Assembly (NCBI GenBank): GCA_020081605.1
Contig: JAHREC010000018.1
Location: forward strand, 4,650,001 to 4,714,000
Direction: 5' to 3'
Origin: Albifimbria verrucaria
Lineage: Eukaryota; Ascomycota; Sordariomycetes; Hypocreales; Stachybotryaceae
Length of the DNA stretch: 64,000 nt
The notes beneath the pieces are model-generated. The model did no database searches and was not told the origin of the DNA. It saw nothing but the letters and a program-made list of their open reading frames with translations. A program made the translations under genes and the position numbers. Shown piece by piece: positions 35,143 to 48,396 of the stretch (within the stretch, counting starts at the first letter, position 1; each line of letters opens with the position of its first letter).

Positions 35143-37587
35143 TGGATATTCCCCGACCACTCAACGGGGAAGGAGCACTGACCTTTGCCATGGCCTTAAC
35201 CCTGGAAACCTTGTCGGTACTTGGCGGCACTTTAGAACAAGCCTTCTGCAGGTGTAAGTCAAGTACCGCCGCACCACTCAAACGTGATGAGTGACAAGGA
35301 AACCAGAGCAGCTTCTACAGCCAACAAGTCGTCTTCACGTACTTCCCGTCCCGACGGTCATCCTCTCTTCGCAAACACCACAAGTCGCAACGAACGAGAC
35401 TTACACGCCAATCGACCCTCAACCAGAAACATTCTGTCCAGGGTGATCCTTCCGATCGCCACGGAGCACGGAGACAGGCACCGACCCACTGCCCAAAAGA
35501 AAAATTGATTTGCCCTAGCGAGCGCATCTTGTTTCCGAACGCTTCTCATCCACTCGTCACCCTTGCATGCGCATCTCCCCAAGCGCGTCGCAAGCGCACC
35601 GCAATCCGCGACAGCGACTGGCTGTCGGCGCTTGAGCCTCAGATTCTAGCACGGCCGTCTTGACCACGGCCGTGGCGCAGTGCGGTTCCAGGCGCGCGCG
35701 CTGCCTGGGGAAATGAAATATTGGCAATACGAACGTCGCTACTGCAAAACGTACGGGCGCCTAGAGATTAATGCAATTGATTTTTGGTTTTTCTTTCGCG
35801 ACCGTACAGTAGAGTCATCGTTTTGAGCGATTGGTCTTGGAGGCACGATACCATGACACAGGCCTTATGATGGGTTGATTGGATGGACAAGCATTAGCTA
35901 GCTCTATGCATCAGATCAGTCACTGCTCCAGCTTGAAAATTAAAGAAAAATAATTCACAATCATGAATGACTATTAACAAAATGACCACACATGTTCCAT
36001 CATCATATTGCTCATCTTCTTGTGTTACCCTCGACTACCTCGCAGCCCATCATTCCCTATCCACGATCCCAACTCCAGCCAACATTAAGCGCCGGCGGCA
36101 AAAGCAGCGTCCACATCCTCCACACGAACACACAGAGCTCCATCGAGGCGGGAAACGAAACACGCTCATTAAAACCTCCCCTTCCCCCGTAACACCACAG
36201 CGAACCTGCTCCACTCACCCAACGTGTGACGGGCGCGTCCTCGTCCCAGATGGTGCGATGCTGCGTGTCTCATAAACTGGGAGGTACGTACCAGAACTGT
36301 CGCACCACCTGATTACCTGCCGTGGCACGCAAACCTCATCTCCTGGAGCCATCACGAGAGGGTTTTTGGGACCTGGCATGGCGCGCGGTCCTCGAAATTG
36401 GCACGAGAAATATTCCATTCAATTATTGGTGAGACCTGTTATTGTTGTACCATGGCCATTCTTCCAAATCACCTACCATGGTAATCCCATACATACCTAC
36501 CTAGTAGCAGTACCTAAGGGGCGGTGGTACAACACCTATATTATTGTCAATATACATGCTCAATTCCTTACCAATTACGGATTACACCAACCACATATCA
36601 ACGGTTGCATCTCCCAAATAGGAAGGTTTCTACTTACACTGCACCGCACTCGAAACGCTCTGCTTCAACTCCATCATCCCATCAAACTCATCCTATGCCA
36701 CCGTGATTGAAACTTGGTTCCTCGTCCCACGAGAGCATAACTCTCTCGTGCCTGATTCCATCTCTGTTCAAACAATGCTCGTCCTTAATCCCTAACCAAC
36801 TGTTTGTTTCAAATATCCTTCTCCACCTCACCCGCTCCGACAAACAAGCTCGTTCCACCTCCAAGGACTCTTCGTCCGTCATCGCATCACCAGGCTCACC
36901 CGTTTCAAAACTCTTTCCGCTTTTCCCCAATCGTTCGCTCTTGTTCTATCGCTCTTCGCATCACATCCTTGTCGATAAGCAGAATCTGGCACATCTTGAG
37001 CTTCTCAGACACACTTCATTATTCCCCACACACTAAGCGTGTCCCCACATGCATGTTTCATGGCGCCCTGTCTTATAACCTATCGAGTCTATTATGCATC
37101 TTATGATCCAGCTTTATGGTTTGCTTGGATCAGACTATAGACTGGAAGCCCTCCCTCGCTCTCGTGATTTGTCCATCCTCCCATTTCGTCCTTAGCAATC
37201 CCTGGTCGGCGGGTCATCCTAGCACACCTTTTGTCTTGCTCCTACTTATCTCGCAACCTCCGTGAGCCACTCACACGTACTTGAAACCAACAGTCTGCAA
37301 CAGAATGAACGTCTGCCCATCATCATCACCATCATTACCATTGCCAATACCGTATGCTGACCACTGGAGTGCAATGTCTGGAGACGCGATCGTATGGGGC
37401 AGGGATGCCAGAATCATCTTTCAGTCATCGTGGTATTATGTATCCAAAGGTTGGCTTTACTTGATTAAACCCCATCCTAACTCCATATCCGTCCTATCCG
37501 ATTCGCTCTGGGTGTCCTTTTCCCGATAGAAGCCTGTTCCCTAAACTCCGATCTATCCCATCCTGCCAATGAAAGCGTGGTTTATCC

Positions 37588-40335
37588 TCACCATCCTGCC
37601 GTGATCGCTACGTGACTCTCTATTCCTGCCGTCGTCCTGCGCCTCTTCATTGGCCTGGGGCTTCCGTCGCGCTCCTGGCCGACGCCTGCTCCAGCGCCTG
37701 CAGCCGCTGTTATCTGCGCCCATTGCACAGAGGTCCACATGCCTGTCTGGTCACTATGTCCGGACCCGGTGCTGCCTCCTCCAGTCGTCTCCACCTTGAC
37801 CGGGGCGGCACCCACTCCGTCCCGGCGTTTACGTTCGCAGACGCTGCCGCCCCCGCCCAGCTATCCAGAGCAGACATGTCCCATCCCTGCAGATTGCTGT
37901 CACACTCGGTGTTGTCGTATACAAGAGTGTTCGAGAGGTCTAGGGATGTCGTAGCGGCAATGTAAGGGTTAACTGATGCGGTGATGGGCTTGACGTCGGA
38001 AAAGCTAGTCTGTCCGTCATAGTAGCCCTGGCTGTGGCCGCCTAGGCCCGTGGCCTGGCCTTCATTGGTTGTGCTTCCACAGTTTGTTGGTAGGAAGCCA
38101 ACCCCTGCTGCTGTCGAGGCCATGTTGGGGTCAAAGCTGTTGCTCGGATATGATCCGTGCAACGACGCTGTCGGTGGTGGCGTCGCCAGTCCGTTCGAGT
38201 ACGAATCGAATAGACTCATCCCGGTGTTGGCTGTAGACACCGTGGGCACCTGCGGCATGCTCACGCTAGTGTCCCATGCCGAGCTAAATGTCTCATTCAT
38301 GGCTGCAGTGATGTGCTGGCCGACTGTCGGTGTCGGCGACATGATCGCATCCCTTGATACATTAGCAGAGGGGTAGACGAGTGCCTTTTGTTGATGATAC
38401 CGCGACATCGGGTCGTTGATGGTCAGCCATCGCCACGATGTCCCAGCCGGCTTAAATACTGGGCTGTATTTGTACCATTGGTTGGTAGTGTTGAAGCGCC
38501 AAAAGATGATAGCCTGTCGCGTCCACCGTGTTGAGTCGGGTGCGCAGGACCAAAGCTCCTGATACATGGCCACCTTGCAGATTAGATCACTTCCTGTCAA
38601 CTCGCGGCGGGCCCAAGACGCCGCGTCACCTTCGTCCTCGGACCGCTTGCGCTTGCTGCCCGACCTTTCTAGATCTTGCTTTTTACGGTCACCCTCCGCA
38701 TATTTGTGTCGTTTTTCCTTCTTTCGCTGGTGCTCGACATCAGGATATTGGACCGCCATACTGAGAATGCTTGCCCACTCCACCGCTGGGAAAGGGACGT
38801 GGATATCTTGTCGTGGTCGAGTGTGGCAGTCGCATTCGGCCTTGGGCTCATTACATCCTCGACGGTGAATCCCACTCTCGTTGGTGTAAACCTCCTGTTT
38901 CTCCTCGCTGTGTAATTCCGCAGGCCGGGTCAGGCGTGTCACGCATTTCCACCGATGGTTTTGTAGACTCGGCTGTGTGATTGTCACCTCCACGAACCCA
39001 ATGAGCTCTGAACCTTTAGGGAATTTGGCTTGCTCGTGTAACTCCAACGTAGCACACATCTCCATCAAGAGGCAGTCCTCGTCACGCGTTGGGAGGTCCA
39101 GTGTCTCGTACATGGCTGGTGCATCTTTCTGCCACCTTCGGGTCACGGTCTTAACACAGGCTGAGGTAGACCGGTCTAATGATCAGGTGTACTCATGTAG
39201 CAGAATATCCTTTCCAAGAACATTCGGGCCATCATCACAGTTTGCGTACTTATTCAGATGTGGGAATGCTGTCTGATCCAGTAACTGATCGTGTGCATCA
39301 TAAGCAATATCATCTCTGATCTTGATCTGTGATGATGACACAATGATTTCACAAGTCTTTGGCCGTACCGTGATTGACGACTGTAGAGCTAGAAGCTGAG
39401 AAAAGTACTCGTAGTTTGGCTTCACATCTGGCACACGACCTTCAGCCAGCGCTGTCAGGACAGGGTTCGACTTGAAGGACTCTTGCTCTTCTTCATCGTA
39501 GTAGTCGTCCGAGTTGGTCGAACCAGGCTCCTTCTTCTCTTCGGCGGGGAAGAGGAAATGAACTGCCATCCTCATCAGTCACCGGGCTCATTTGTTTCTG
39601 CGGCATACTTACAGCATCTCAAGTCTTCAAAGAACTTTTTGACGACTTGCATGTGGCTTGAGACTTGTTTACGACCCATTTGTTCAATGCTGTCATTGCT
39701 GTTGTCGATTCGGAAGATCTCCTTGCTGCCTAGTACCGCCACGCAAATCACAAAGATGTACTCGCTGATGAGCATGTTGCGGCCATGGAGTTTTCCTCCC
39801 ATCGAGAACTTGCGTCGGCCCATATGAGGCATGAGTAGCACGGCTATCAGGTCATTGTTAGGGTTGTCCAGAATCTGAAAGCAGAGGGGTAGGTCGACTC
39901 ACAGTCGACAAAGGCATCCTCCAACTCAGGCCTTCGCCATACACCTCCCTTATCCTTCTGTGTGTCCTTGTGGGCCTGCCTGTTACGGTATTGTCGAAAA
40001 GCAGGCCAGAAGTATAACGGGTTTACTCCTTGCCTACTCCTTCTCGGAAAGCGAGGCTGTTGCCGCGGCGTCTGGACACGGTAGAGGCACTCGAACGATT
40101 GCGACGGCACCATGGGAGCTGGCAGACTGGCAGGCATCTGCGGCGGCGACAGTGCCACCGGGCTCTGATAACACGACACTAGGCCATTGAAGCTGTGCGA
40201 CTGTGCATTCCCTGCCGACTCCCGCAGTGGCAACTTGCCGCCGTGTATGGTGTTGCGTCTGGTGTCGATGTAATCCAAAGACGGCGAATATCTTTGGGAT
40301 GACAGAACCGGTCTGGGTTGGTAGAGTGAAGACAT
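37588..40335 (-). CDS. abaA: Conidiation regulator AbaA, TEA/ATTS domain (three exons, internal TGA)
   Basis: Transcription factor required for conidiogenous-cell differentiation. Exons are 40335-39903, 39843-39613 and 39562-37588. The start MSSLYQPRPVLSSQRYSP looks like other AbaA N-termini. The TEA domain spans the first intron: KGGVWRRPELEDAFVDS, LLMPHMGRRKFSMGGK, HGRNMLISEYI, RKQVSSHMQVVKKFF. The C-terminal part contains RPMKRRR, a probable nuclear signal. One contraction (plus-strand CCC 37811-37813) breaks the frame near the C-terminus; with it repaired the gene is 880 codons including the stop. A TGA at 39185-39183 (codon 348) stops the frame inside conserved sequence (HEYT-stop-SLDRSTS) although the same frame continues for hundreds of codons. 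It could be a C-to-T change in CGA, an error, or a real truncation that keeps only the TEA domain. Confidence 0.92.
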
Positions 40336-41246
40336 TGCAAAGGTTCCTCCCTCTGGGGCGAAGCCAGGAATGTCAACCACAGGCGCTCACCAGGTCGGCT
40401 CCGTTCAGTGCGAGTATGATCTGTGAGCTCCGACGTATGAAAGAGAAGAGCAAGACGAAGAGGATAAGAAATGCTGAAAGGAATTCAGAACGTGAAAAGG
40501 TGGGATAGATGTATGCTTTAGAGAAGGGGATGTTCGCGACTGGAACGGAGAAGTTGCCAAAGGAGAACCAGAACCATATAAATCCAAGACTTTCTGGGGA
40601 TTAGGGAACAAGGAATATGGCCAGGAGAGTTATGGATTGTATTGACAAAGGGCAGACTCGAGCTACTACAGTACTTCCTCCCTTGGCCCCTCAACTCGAC
40701 CCAAAGTATCGAGATCACATCCCGCAAAGCGTCCCTAATGGGGTGGGTAAAGTGTTTCTCAAAGCGGGGACCTTTTGAGCAAGCATCACTGATGGAGATG
40801 TCTACGAAATAAGCAAAGCAGCCAATCGAGAGTAGTCGCAAAAGCCACCAACACATGGCAGTCTTGAGGTTAGTTGCGAGGGCGTTGGATATGCAAGGGA
40901 GACACAGAGCGGGGCAGGACGCCACGGTCTCATCGGGGGAGGGTGCAGCCTCTGCCGCTTGAACAACCTCTCGCCTCGGGTTCAGCCTCGAGGTATGTAG
41001 ACAAGATTAGGATCAGACACATGGAAGAGCTTCACGGATCTGCTTTGTCGTCACCGAGGCGATTGCTCTCGTCGGCGGTCCGCTCTTGGACGTATCAATG
41101 ACCATGAGTCGCCGTCCCAAAGGGTCATACATCGGGTTCGATGATGTCGCCCTTGCTAAGGGAGGCGACGAAGCGTTTGTAGAGAGGGTCAGGAACTCAG
41201 CCTTGCCTTGCCCAGCACAGATAGCCAGAAAAATAGTTTTCTTACC
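40336..41246. promoter_or_regulatory. abaA upstream region
   Basis: 911 bp between the abaA start and the MRD1 stop, both on the minus strand. It must hold the abaA promoter unless that overlaps MRD1. No motif stands out above chance. Confidence 0.45.
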
Positions 41247-44044
41247 TCAACCCTCGAGCTCATCCTCATTGTTACCAATATTGACCTTCTTTCTCCCTCC
41301 ACCGGTCAACTGTTGCAGGGCTACTTTATTGACCTGTCCCCTACTTTCCTTTGCATCTTCTCGATCTCTTCTTCAGCATCAACGGCTTCCGCCTCAGCGA
41401 AGTCGAGCACAAGCTTTCGACCCAGCAGGTGAGTATCTCTCAAAGCATTTAGCGCGTTTTCTGCCTCGCGGGGTGTGACAAAGTCGGCAAATGCAAAACC
41501 CTTGTGGTATAGTCCGCCTTCTTTGGAACGCGGACAGATCTTAGCTGGCCGTAAGTCCCGAACAACGCCCGGACATCCTTCTTAGTGGCTTGGAAAGGTA
41601 AGTTCTTAATGATGATCTTCGTCCTCTGACCTGCCGCCTTCTTCGCCTTGTCTTCCCGCCTCCTCTCCTCGGCGGCATCGAGACCCTATGTGATGCCTTG
41701 ACGGCCAGCGTGTGATCATCGAGAACGTGACCATCCATGACCTTCAATGCCGCCTGCGCCTGGTCTTTGGTGCGGAACTCCACGAACCCAAAGCCCATGC
41801 TCAATGTTTGACCGGGCTTCTTCGGGTCCATTTTGGTCTTAACCCTAGCGGAGACAAACCCATCCAGCGCTTGGAAAGCTTCAGCCAACTTGCTAGTCGT
41901 TGTGGCGAAGTTTAGATTGCGCACAAAAGAGATGTCGTCTCAACTTCCTGCTCGGCCTGGTCCTCCCGTGACAGCAGGTCGGTGACATTAAGCTTCTGTA
42001 CACCGGTCGGCCGATCCTTCAGCTGGGACACTTGGTCCGGACGTTCCACTTTGAACAGACCCACAGGCGCCTTTTCTAGGAAGAGCACACTGTCCTTGAT
42101 TCGTCGATAAGCAAGCTTTCCGAAAGCAGTCTTTGCGTGATTGGCCTGAGCGAATTGGATGATAGCTATGGTTCCGCTGGGGGCATCAGAACCCTAAGAA
42201 CAGGACCGTGCTCCTCAAAGAGTTTCCGCAGCTCGTCGATAGTAGTACCAAACGGGAAGTTCTTGACCAAAATGGAAGTGTCACCACGCTTGTGGGTTTT
42301 GAAGGCATCCAGATCCACATCATTAGCGGCGAAATAAGCTTTGGTCTCTTGGATGACGGTCGTCTCGGCGATGGCTTGCTTGACGGCAGCGTCTGCCGAC
42401 GTAGGGTCAAGTAGCTCAGATTTTGAGACACCGAGACGGTTGGCCATGGATGCGTTGACGGCGTCCTGGCTCATGTAAAGCGAGTTCCAGTTGAACGAGT
42501 TGGATGAAGCCTCAGCCTTCTTCCGAATCATGTTCTGTTTCTTCAAAGGCAGCTTGGAAATCTCAAACTCGTCCAGGCCAGTGTCTCGCTTTGCATTCCC
42601 AGGCATGATGTGGAGGAGACGCCCTGAAACGTCGCCCCATCCATGGCCTGGAATGCGTCGACTGCATTGTTCGGCTCCGCAAAGAGCACAAGAGCAAAGC
42701 CCTTGCTGGCACCCGCTGCAGTTACGGGCAGATGGACCTTGAGCTGACGTTAGCCCCTGAATACTCGGAGTTGGTAACAAACAAGTTTTGATAATCATGC
42801 AGCCTATCAGACAATCGAAGCATCTACTAAAATATTCGCCCAGGATCTCATCAAATACCGAAGTATAAGCTGTCCCTATCTGGGGTTCATCACGTCGCCG
42901 CCGTAAAATGTAACTGAAACAAGGAAATATGTATGAACGTACCTCTTCGACGACACCAAACTTCCCGAGTTGGGCGCGTAGATCATCTTCAGTAGCAGTA
43001 TACGGAAGATTCCGAATAAACAGTCGAGATGTACGGCGTATCAAATCTTGAGGACTCCGATTCTCCTGAACAGGTGTCTCGGCCCCAGGATTCTCGTCGG
43101 CCGCATCTTGCATCTCGTCATCGGCGTCAGCCTGTGTCTCTCCGCCTTTATCTATGCTTGGTGGCGCAGGTTCATCTTTGGAATGTGGTGTCGCGGTTGG
43201 GAGATCGTCAGCATCAACCAGGTCTAGCAACCTATTCGTCCGCGACCGCAGCCAGTCATCGTCCGACGCTCCTACGGCCGGTGCGGTGTTTGACACTTGA
43301 ACATCTGCGACGACTGCCGTATCCACAACAGGGGCGCTGATAACATTGGCAGCAGCCCGTTGAGGATCGACATCACCCTTCGACCCTATGGGCTGACTGG
43401 GTGGTTTTGATTCCCGTATGGGGAATCAACTCTCCTTTGCTTCTCTTTCCGAGCCGGGATCTGCTCGTACTCGTCATCACTCTCACCCTCGGGCACAAGG
43501 GCCTCTACAGAAGCAGGCTGACCGGCGCCTGGATCATGGATCAACTCAGACTCGATGCCACTGGCTCCTCCAGTCTTCATGACTTGGAGAAACTCCCGCA
43601 GCTTCGGGTCATCAGGCCGCACGGGCTCGTCACGCTTCCGCTTCTTTGTGCTCGAGTCTTTGTCGACAGTGGGGTGGCATCTTTCTTGCTTATTCCCACG
43701 GCATTCTCTACAGCCCCTTCGTTCCCCTTGGCCACCGTGAAATCTGAGATCTAACATTCCATCAGTCCTGAGTCGACGGCGTTTAGACGAGAGACATGTG
43801 ACAGTGTACTTACCGGCCTCGCAGATTCGACAGAGATCTTAGACATACGAATGTATGATTTGTTGAAGTACTTGACAGCCTTGGAGGCGTCTTCTGGGGT
43901 CTTGTAGCCGACATAGCCAATGCGTCGTTGGGGTATCAACTTGACATCTGTGATTTCCCGATTCTTAGCTGAGAAGTGCTTGCGAATCTCTGCCTCTGTT
44001 ATACTGGGCGGCAGTCCCTTGACAAAGATTCGGGAGGTGGCCAT
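41247..44044 (-). CDS. MRD1: Multiple RNA-binding domain protein 1 (three exons, eight frame breaks)
   Basis: Nucleolar protein with RRM domains needed for early pre-rRNA cleavage and 18S production. Exons are 44044-43814, 43750-42943 and 42743-41247, with a comparatively long 199-nt second intron. Five RRMs are visible through their RNP2 strands: SRIFVKGLPPSITEAEIR, SRLFIRNLPYTATEDDLR, TSILVKNFPFGTTIDELR, TSLFVRNLNFATTTSKL and TKIIIKNLPFQATKKDVR. A basic linker (KKRKRDEP) and a C-terminus with TGGGRKKVNIGN complete the family pattern. Eight contractions at 43671-43674, 43390-43392, 42622-42624, 42179-42183, 41935-41938, 41694-41696, 41499-41501 and 41338-41341 break it. One base each restores 847 residues. 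Confidence 0.94.
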
Positions 44045-45404
44045 GTTGCGACACGGTTTCGTGTGCAGTTGATGTAAATATAAAGGCTGAGGGAGGTTGA
44101 CGGAAGAAAAAAAAAGTTTGGGATTTAACGGCCTATCGTTATCAGGTGGTGGGGCACAAGTTGTTGTTGGGGCCCGTGCGTCCAATAACGCCCGCGCATT
44201 CCAGCTGCAGCCATTAGCCTACCCTACGTCCTCCAACAACTATCGAAACCATCACGCGGGATGATGTCGATGCCGTCAATGGGCCATTAATCTGCTAGAA
44301 ATGCGCTCTTTGTTGAACTAGGCTCTGGCCTAAGTGGTCATGCCGCGCGTGCCCGGTGAGATTTGGAATTTCGATATCGTAATACTGATCAGTACTCAAC
44401 AGATTTCAACTGGACATTGTGACACGAAATGAGCTTGGCTCTTCCAGAATGAGGATAACCAATGCGAGGAACAATTGGATATACCGGAATCCGTAATCCC
44501 ACATTAAAGCTATACCACCACTAGTATTCCTCCTTCACCTCGCACGTATGCATCTAGACATAGGCGGTATGGACGCGTCACTGTATCTACCACAGTGATA
44601 TACATGGTGCTTTGCCACACCAAACATGGCCCAGATACCTAGCCTGGCTAGCCATAAATGTGAACAGGCACACGCAAGCTAAATGACCTATCTACGGCGT
44701 GACAAAACGTAAGTTTGTCAAACAGAGGTATAAGCAACAAAATGATTATGACTACTTCACGAAGGAGTCAATAGCATAACTACCATAGTATACTAGAAAC
44801 CGAGCATCCAGCATATTCCCTCACTTTCTAACCCCTCCTCGTCTATTCCTTCTGGTCTGGATACATGACAGCAAATAGCGGATGGCCCACCACAATATTC
44901 GTATTGGTCATTTTTAACAAAGCGAGAGCACTATTTCTCTGTTGGTGGTGATATCAGTTATTTGTCTTACGCGTCTAGACCAGTTGGCCGCAGGCTATAA
45001 CAAGCTCCCTAATTGGACAGCGCTTGGCTCGTGCACCGCCTAAGCGCCATTGGGTTCAATTGGGGAACCACCTTAACCTACAGCCCGAACGTCGTTCGTT
45101 TGGAAGTTCGAGCACCAAACCCGCGACAACCCCCTTGCGCCGTCGTCGACAAGTAGTCCCAACCACGTCACATCACCGTGATACCGAATAATTAACGTCC
45201 GAAGAGTCCATACGGAGAGATCGAGCCCTCTTTTCAGACCTGTACGTCAAGATCGACTGTTAGGGAGGCTGGGCGCCGAATCCGACCTTGCATGAACTTC
45301 GGACGACGGCCTCCACCAGGCGCTCTGCAGGGACGCGAAACTAACTGTATTATATGCAGTTCCTCATCATACCGATAATCCACCGGAAGTAATATTCTTC
45401 GACC
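44045..45404. promoter_or_regulatory. Divergent upstream region, MRD1 / LC8
   Basis: 1.36 kb between the divergent MRD1 and dynein light chain genes. AT-richer than the surroundings around 44380-44950. No gene or tRNA recognised. Confidence 0.45.
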
Positions 45405-46120
45405 ATGTCCGAGAAGCAGGAAACAACCCCGATCCCTCGGGAGAAGCTGGAAGGTGTGTTGCCAAAGCACATTGCAAACTCATAAATATGCTGACCATTG
45501 AGACAATTAGCCCAGGTCAAGTCCGCAGATATGGTATGGAACACTCACTCGAAGGTTACGAGCAAGGATTAACGCGATGCGAAGACCGAGGACATGCAAC
45601 AAGAGGTGATCGAAGTTGGTGCGTTTAGCTACACCTCCCACGACCGGACGAAGCTGACCAGGCTATAGCTCAGGAGGCCATGTCTAAGTTCACCATTGAG
45701 AAGGTATGTTGATCATGTGTCCCTATGCTCGAGGGCAACAGCAGGAAATTAATATGTGGCATAGGACATTGCGCATCACATCAAGCGAACCGTGAGTGGC
45801 CCAAACGCTCGATATAAGACACGATATCGTCCCCGGCGACCTATAAAGTACAACTTATTAACATAACTGGCTTGCATAGTTTGACGAGCGTAAGGGGCCA
45901 ACCTGGCACTGCATTGTCGGCCGAAACTTTGGCAGCTTTGTCACTCACGGTATGTGGTACTTCCCCAAACGGCCCATGATACGTGGTTGGACAGTATCCA
46001 GGATGCCTGGTGATGCAACGAGTCAAAGCGCTAATATGCGAGCCCTATTCCACAGAGACGAAGCACTTCATCTACTTCTACCTCGGACACTGCGCCATTC
46101 TCCTTTTCAAGACTCAATAA
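45405..46120 (+). CDS. Dynein light chain LC8 (seven exons, intact)
   Basis: An LC8/DYNLL-type dynein light chain, a dimeric hub that binds dynein intermediate chain and many other partners. Found by splicing seven short exons: 45405-45453, 45511-45533, 45585-45618, 45669-45703, 45765-45791, 45880-45949 and 46056-46120. They total 303 nt and 100 residues. All introns are GT-AG and keep the frame. The start is [20 protein letters not shown]. The core contains [47 protein letters not shown] and [17 protein letters not shown], with near-invariant LC8 residues. Acceptor choice for exon 2 (TTAG at 45507-45510) was fixed by frame. No exon exceeds 70 nt, so the gene is invisible to open-frame scanning. 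Confidence 0.95.
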
Positions 46121-48396
46121 GCGGAGACGTGAACAACCCCTGGCTGCAGGAGGTACAGCGAAACGCACGACGGCCACGATTGACGATGGGATACGAGCGG
46201 CGATCATGAACAGCTTTAGTGTACGGACTATCTATCACATGTCTGGCTGACTAGACGAAGGTGAGGGAGCTGGGTCATCAGGCTACCGGTCAAGGGCCAA
46301 TATTGTTTGTTCAGTCCACGCTACCTAATGAGGCGGGAACCCTCAGATCTACAGAAAAAGAAAAACCTCGATCGATGGAAGGGCCCCTCAACCAAAGTTT
46401 TGCAATCCCACAGATGTCTTTACCATGGTTCAATGAAACATGCCTCTGTTGAAAAGAAAACCATGCCAATTAACAAAGCGGATTGAACAACCCAGAGGGA
46501 ACCACTGCATGTCTCAGGAACCAAGAGAACGAGTACCTGCCCGAGAGCTTCTCAGCTCTGCTGCCACGTCCGCCGTGCCGGTTGCTCCATGCAGTGACAC
46601 GAGTTCTGCACGTCTCAGCGCTGTCACCTATTTCGAGAGATGCGACTGGTGAGACAGGCATGGAGGGTACAGGAAATCGTCCATTGCCTTTTCGAAAGCA
46701 TGCAGTACGACCCAACACGAACGCCTGCCTCCCGCATTTTGTGTGTGTTACATTGGAATCACATGGGTTGGGGAGATGGCAACTTCCACGAGAGGCAAGG
46801 CATCGCCTCCGGCACGGACAGTTGCTTATGAGGCTTAAAGTACCCGGGGTACAGGAACCCCGACCAGGCATAACGTTGTCTCTAGGCTGGGCATCTCGCC
46901 AGATGAGCCGTGAATGGCTGCTTGTCATTGCTTTTCGGGTAAATGTAGTTGGCACTCGCCTGATGTGTCCCTGATGCATCGAAATGGGGCCTACAACCTA
47001 CCTGGCTCTGAGTTTGTGTGTGCTCCCGACCTCCCCGCCTTACGACCCTGCCTTTACTTACCGTTGATGAGTTCTACGTACACCATCGTGACCATGACCA
47101 AGACTGTCGTTCTTCGTCCCCACTTCCCCAACTGATATGGCCCTGAGTACAGTATCGGCATCTGCTTTGTTCCGACCTTCATCCCCTTTCACAAACAGTA
47201 AAAGAACCCCGGTGCTTGCTTGAAGTTTGCGCATCCTCGCCCCCTGTGGCTTATTCCCGGGGTTCAGGGGTGAAATGTAGTCAAAGCGTGGTTCTAGAGG
47301 CCGATCGATTTACCTAGCGATTGTGTCGATCACGGATGATGGGAACCAGAAGGGCCAGGCCTCTGGTCAAACGTCCGCATCGGGAAGCATGGGTCTGCCC
47401 TACGCGTAACGTAACTGCGGGAGGCCCCTAGCGTCCGCCATGATCGCGGCGTCTCCTCCCAGCAGGTGCGCAAGTGTGCATGTGCAGATGTGCATTCATT
47501 TGGACGGGCCTATGACGGGCGTGAGCGTGCACGTGTGTCGCCGTGACTTCGAGATGGGTGAATTGGACGTCTGTGTGCCCGGAGTGGTGTGGCGTTGGGC
47601 GTGGCTGGTCGTATCGTGTCAATGGACAGTGAGGCCAAGTGTAGCTACCTTAGCTAGCTGGCTCGCTTGGGATCACAATTCTGACCACGATTTGCTGTGC
47701 CTCTGATATCGAGCGCCGTGGCTATGCTTGCTGCGTTGTGTCGTATCTCATACCCGGGGCAGGCCGAGCAAATCTACATAATGAGGATATATATGCATGT
47801 TGATAGAGAACAACTTGCTCCGCATTTCTTGCAAGGACGTGACCATGGGAGCCCACCAAGATTTCGGTGGGTGGAAAGGCCGAGGGCAAGACGACGCTGT
47901 AACCACAACCAGAACGGAGTAGTGAGCAGCGAGGGAAGGGATGGGATGGGACCGGCACGACATGTGCGCCATCTCACGGAACCCTGTGTAAGCCACCCAA
48001 CGCATCGATGCGACCAGGCAATGCAGGCTCGACGTCGCCAGTGCTGGGATCATTCACCCTGTTTTGTTTTTTAAATAATTCTTTTCTTTTTCGCTTTACC
48101 CCTCTATGCGCACGCGGCACGCTCCTGGACAGAATGACTTGGTCAAGTATAGAGGAGTCTTGGCTCCCAGCTCCGGTCCCTCCATGCCAGCGATTCTAAA
48201 GTCTGCCATTGGGCGCGCCGCGGGTAAGCCCGCACCTCGAGCGGACACAACGATGATACGCGAGGCCTTCCTCGGCGGCAGCAAAGGACCCTGTAGCCAA
48301 GCAGATGCGGGGCAGCAGCTTTCTGAGAAGACGTGTGTGCCTGTGAGGGAGCAAGAATAAAGCCACCACCACCAGAGCCTTGAACATGCTAGTACA

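Larger units (their letters stand above)
33776..37587. other. 3.8 kb gene-free interval
   Basis: Lies between the start of the LPMO-like gene and the stop of abaA. It contains an ATGCN pentamer array (34851-34875), hexamer-like CTGGGT and ATGGAG runs (35081-35142), and a pyrimidine-rich, AT-richer part (35950-37560). No frame is supported as coding. Confidence 0.5.

Noticed and set aside
37710..39146. Separate 478-codon gene starting at the GTG near 39146
   Set aside because: It is the downstream part of abaA exon 3, in the same phase as the TEA-domain part and separated only by the single TGA codon.
40336..41246. Three BrlA-type response elements ([CA][GA]AGGG[GA]) upstream of abaA (40348-40354, 40679-40685, 40894-40900)
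   Set aside because: About one match is expected by chance on two strands of this length, and BrlA is generally missing outside Eurotiales-type fungi, so the matches carry little weight.
45090..45125. GTTCGAGCAC with nearby stem-like bases as a possible tRNA T arm
   Set aside because: No D arm or anticodon arm can be drawn around it.
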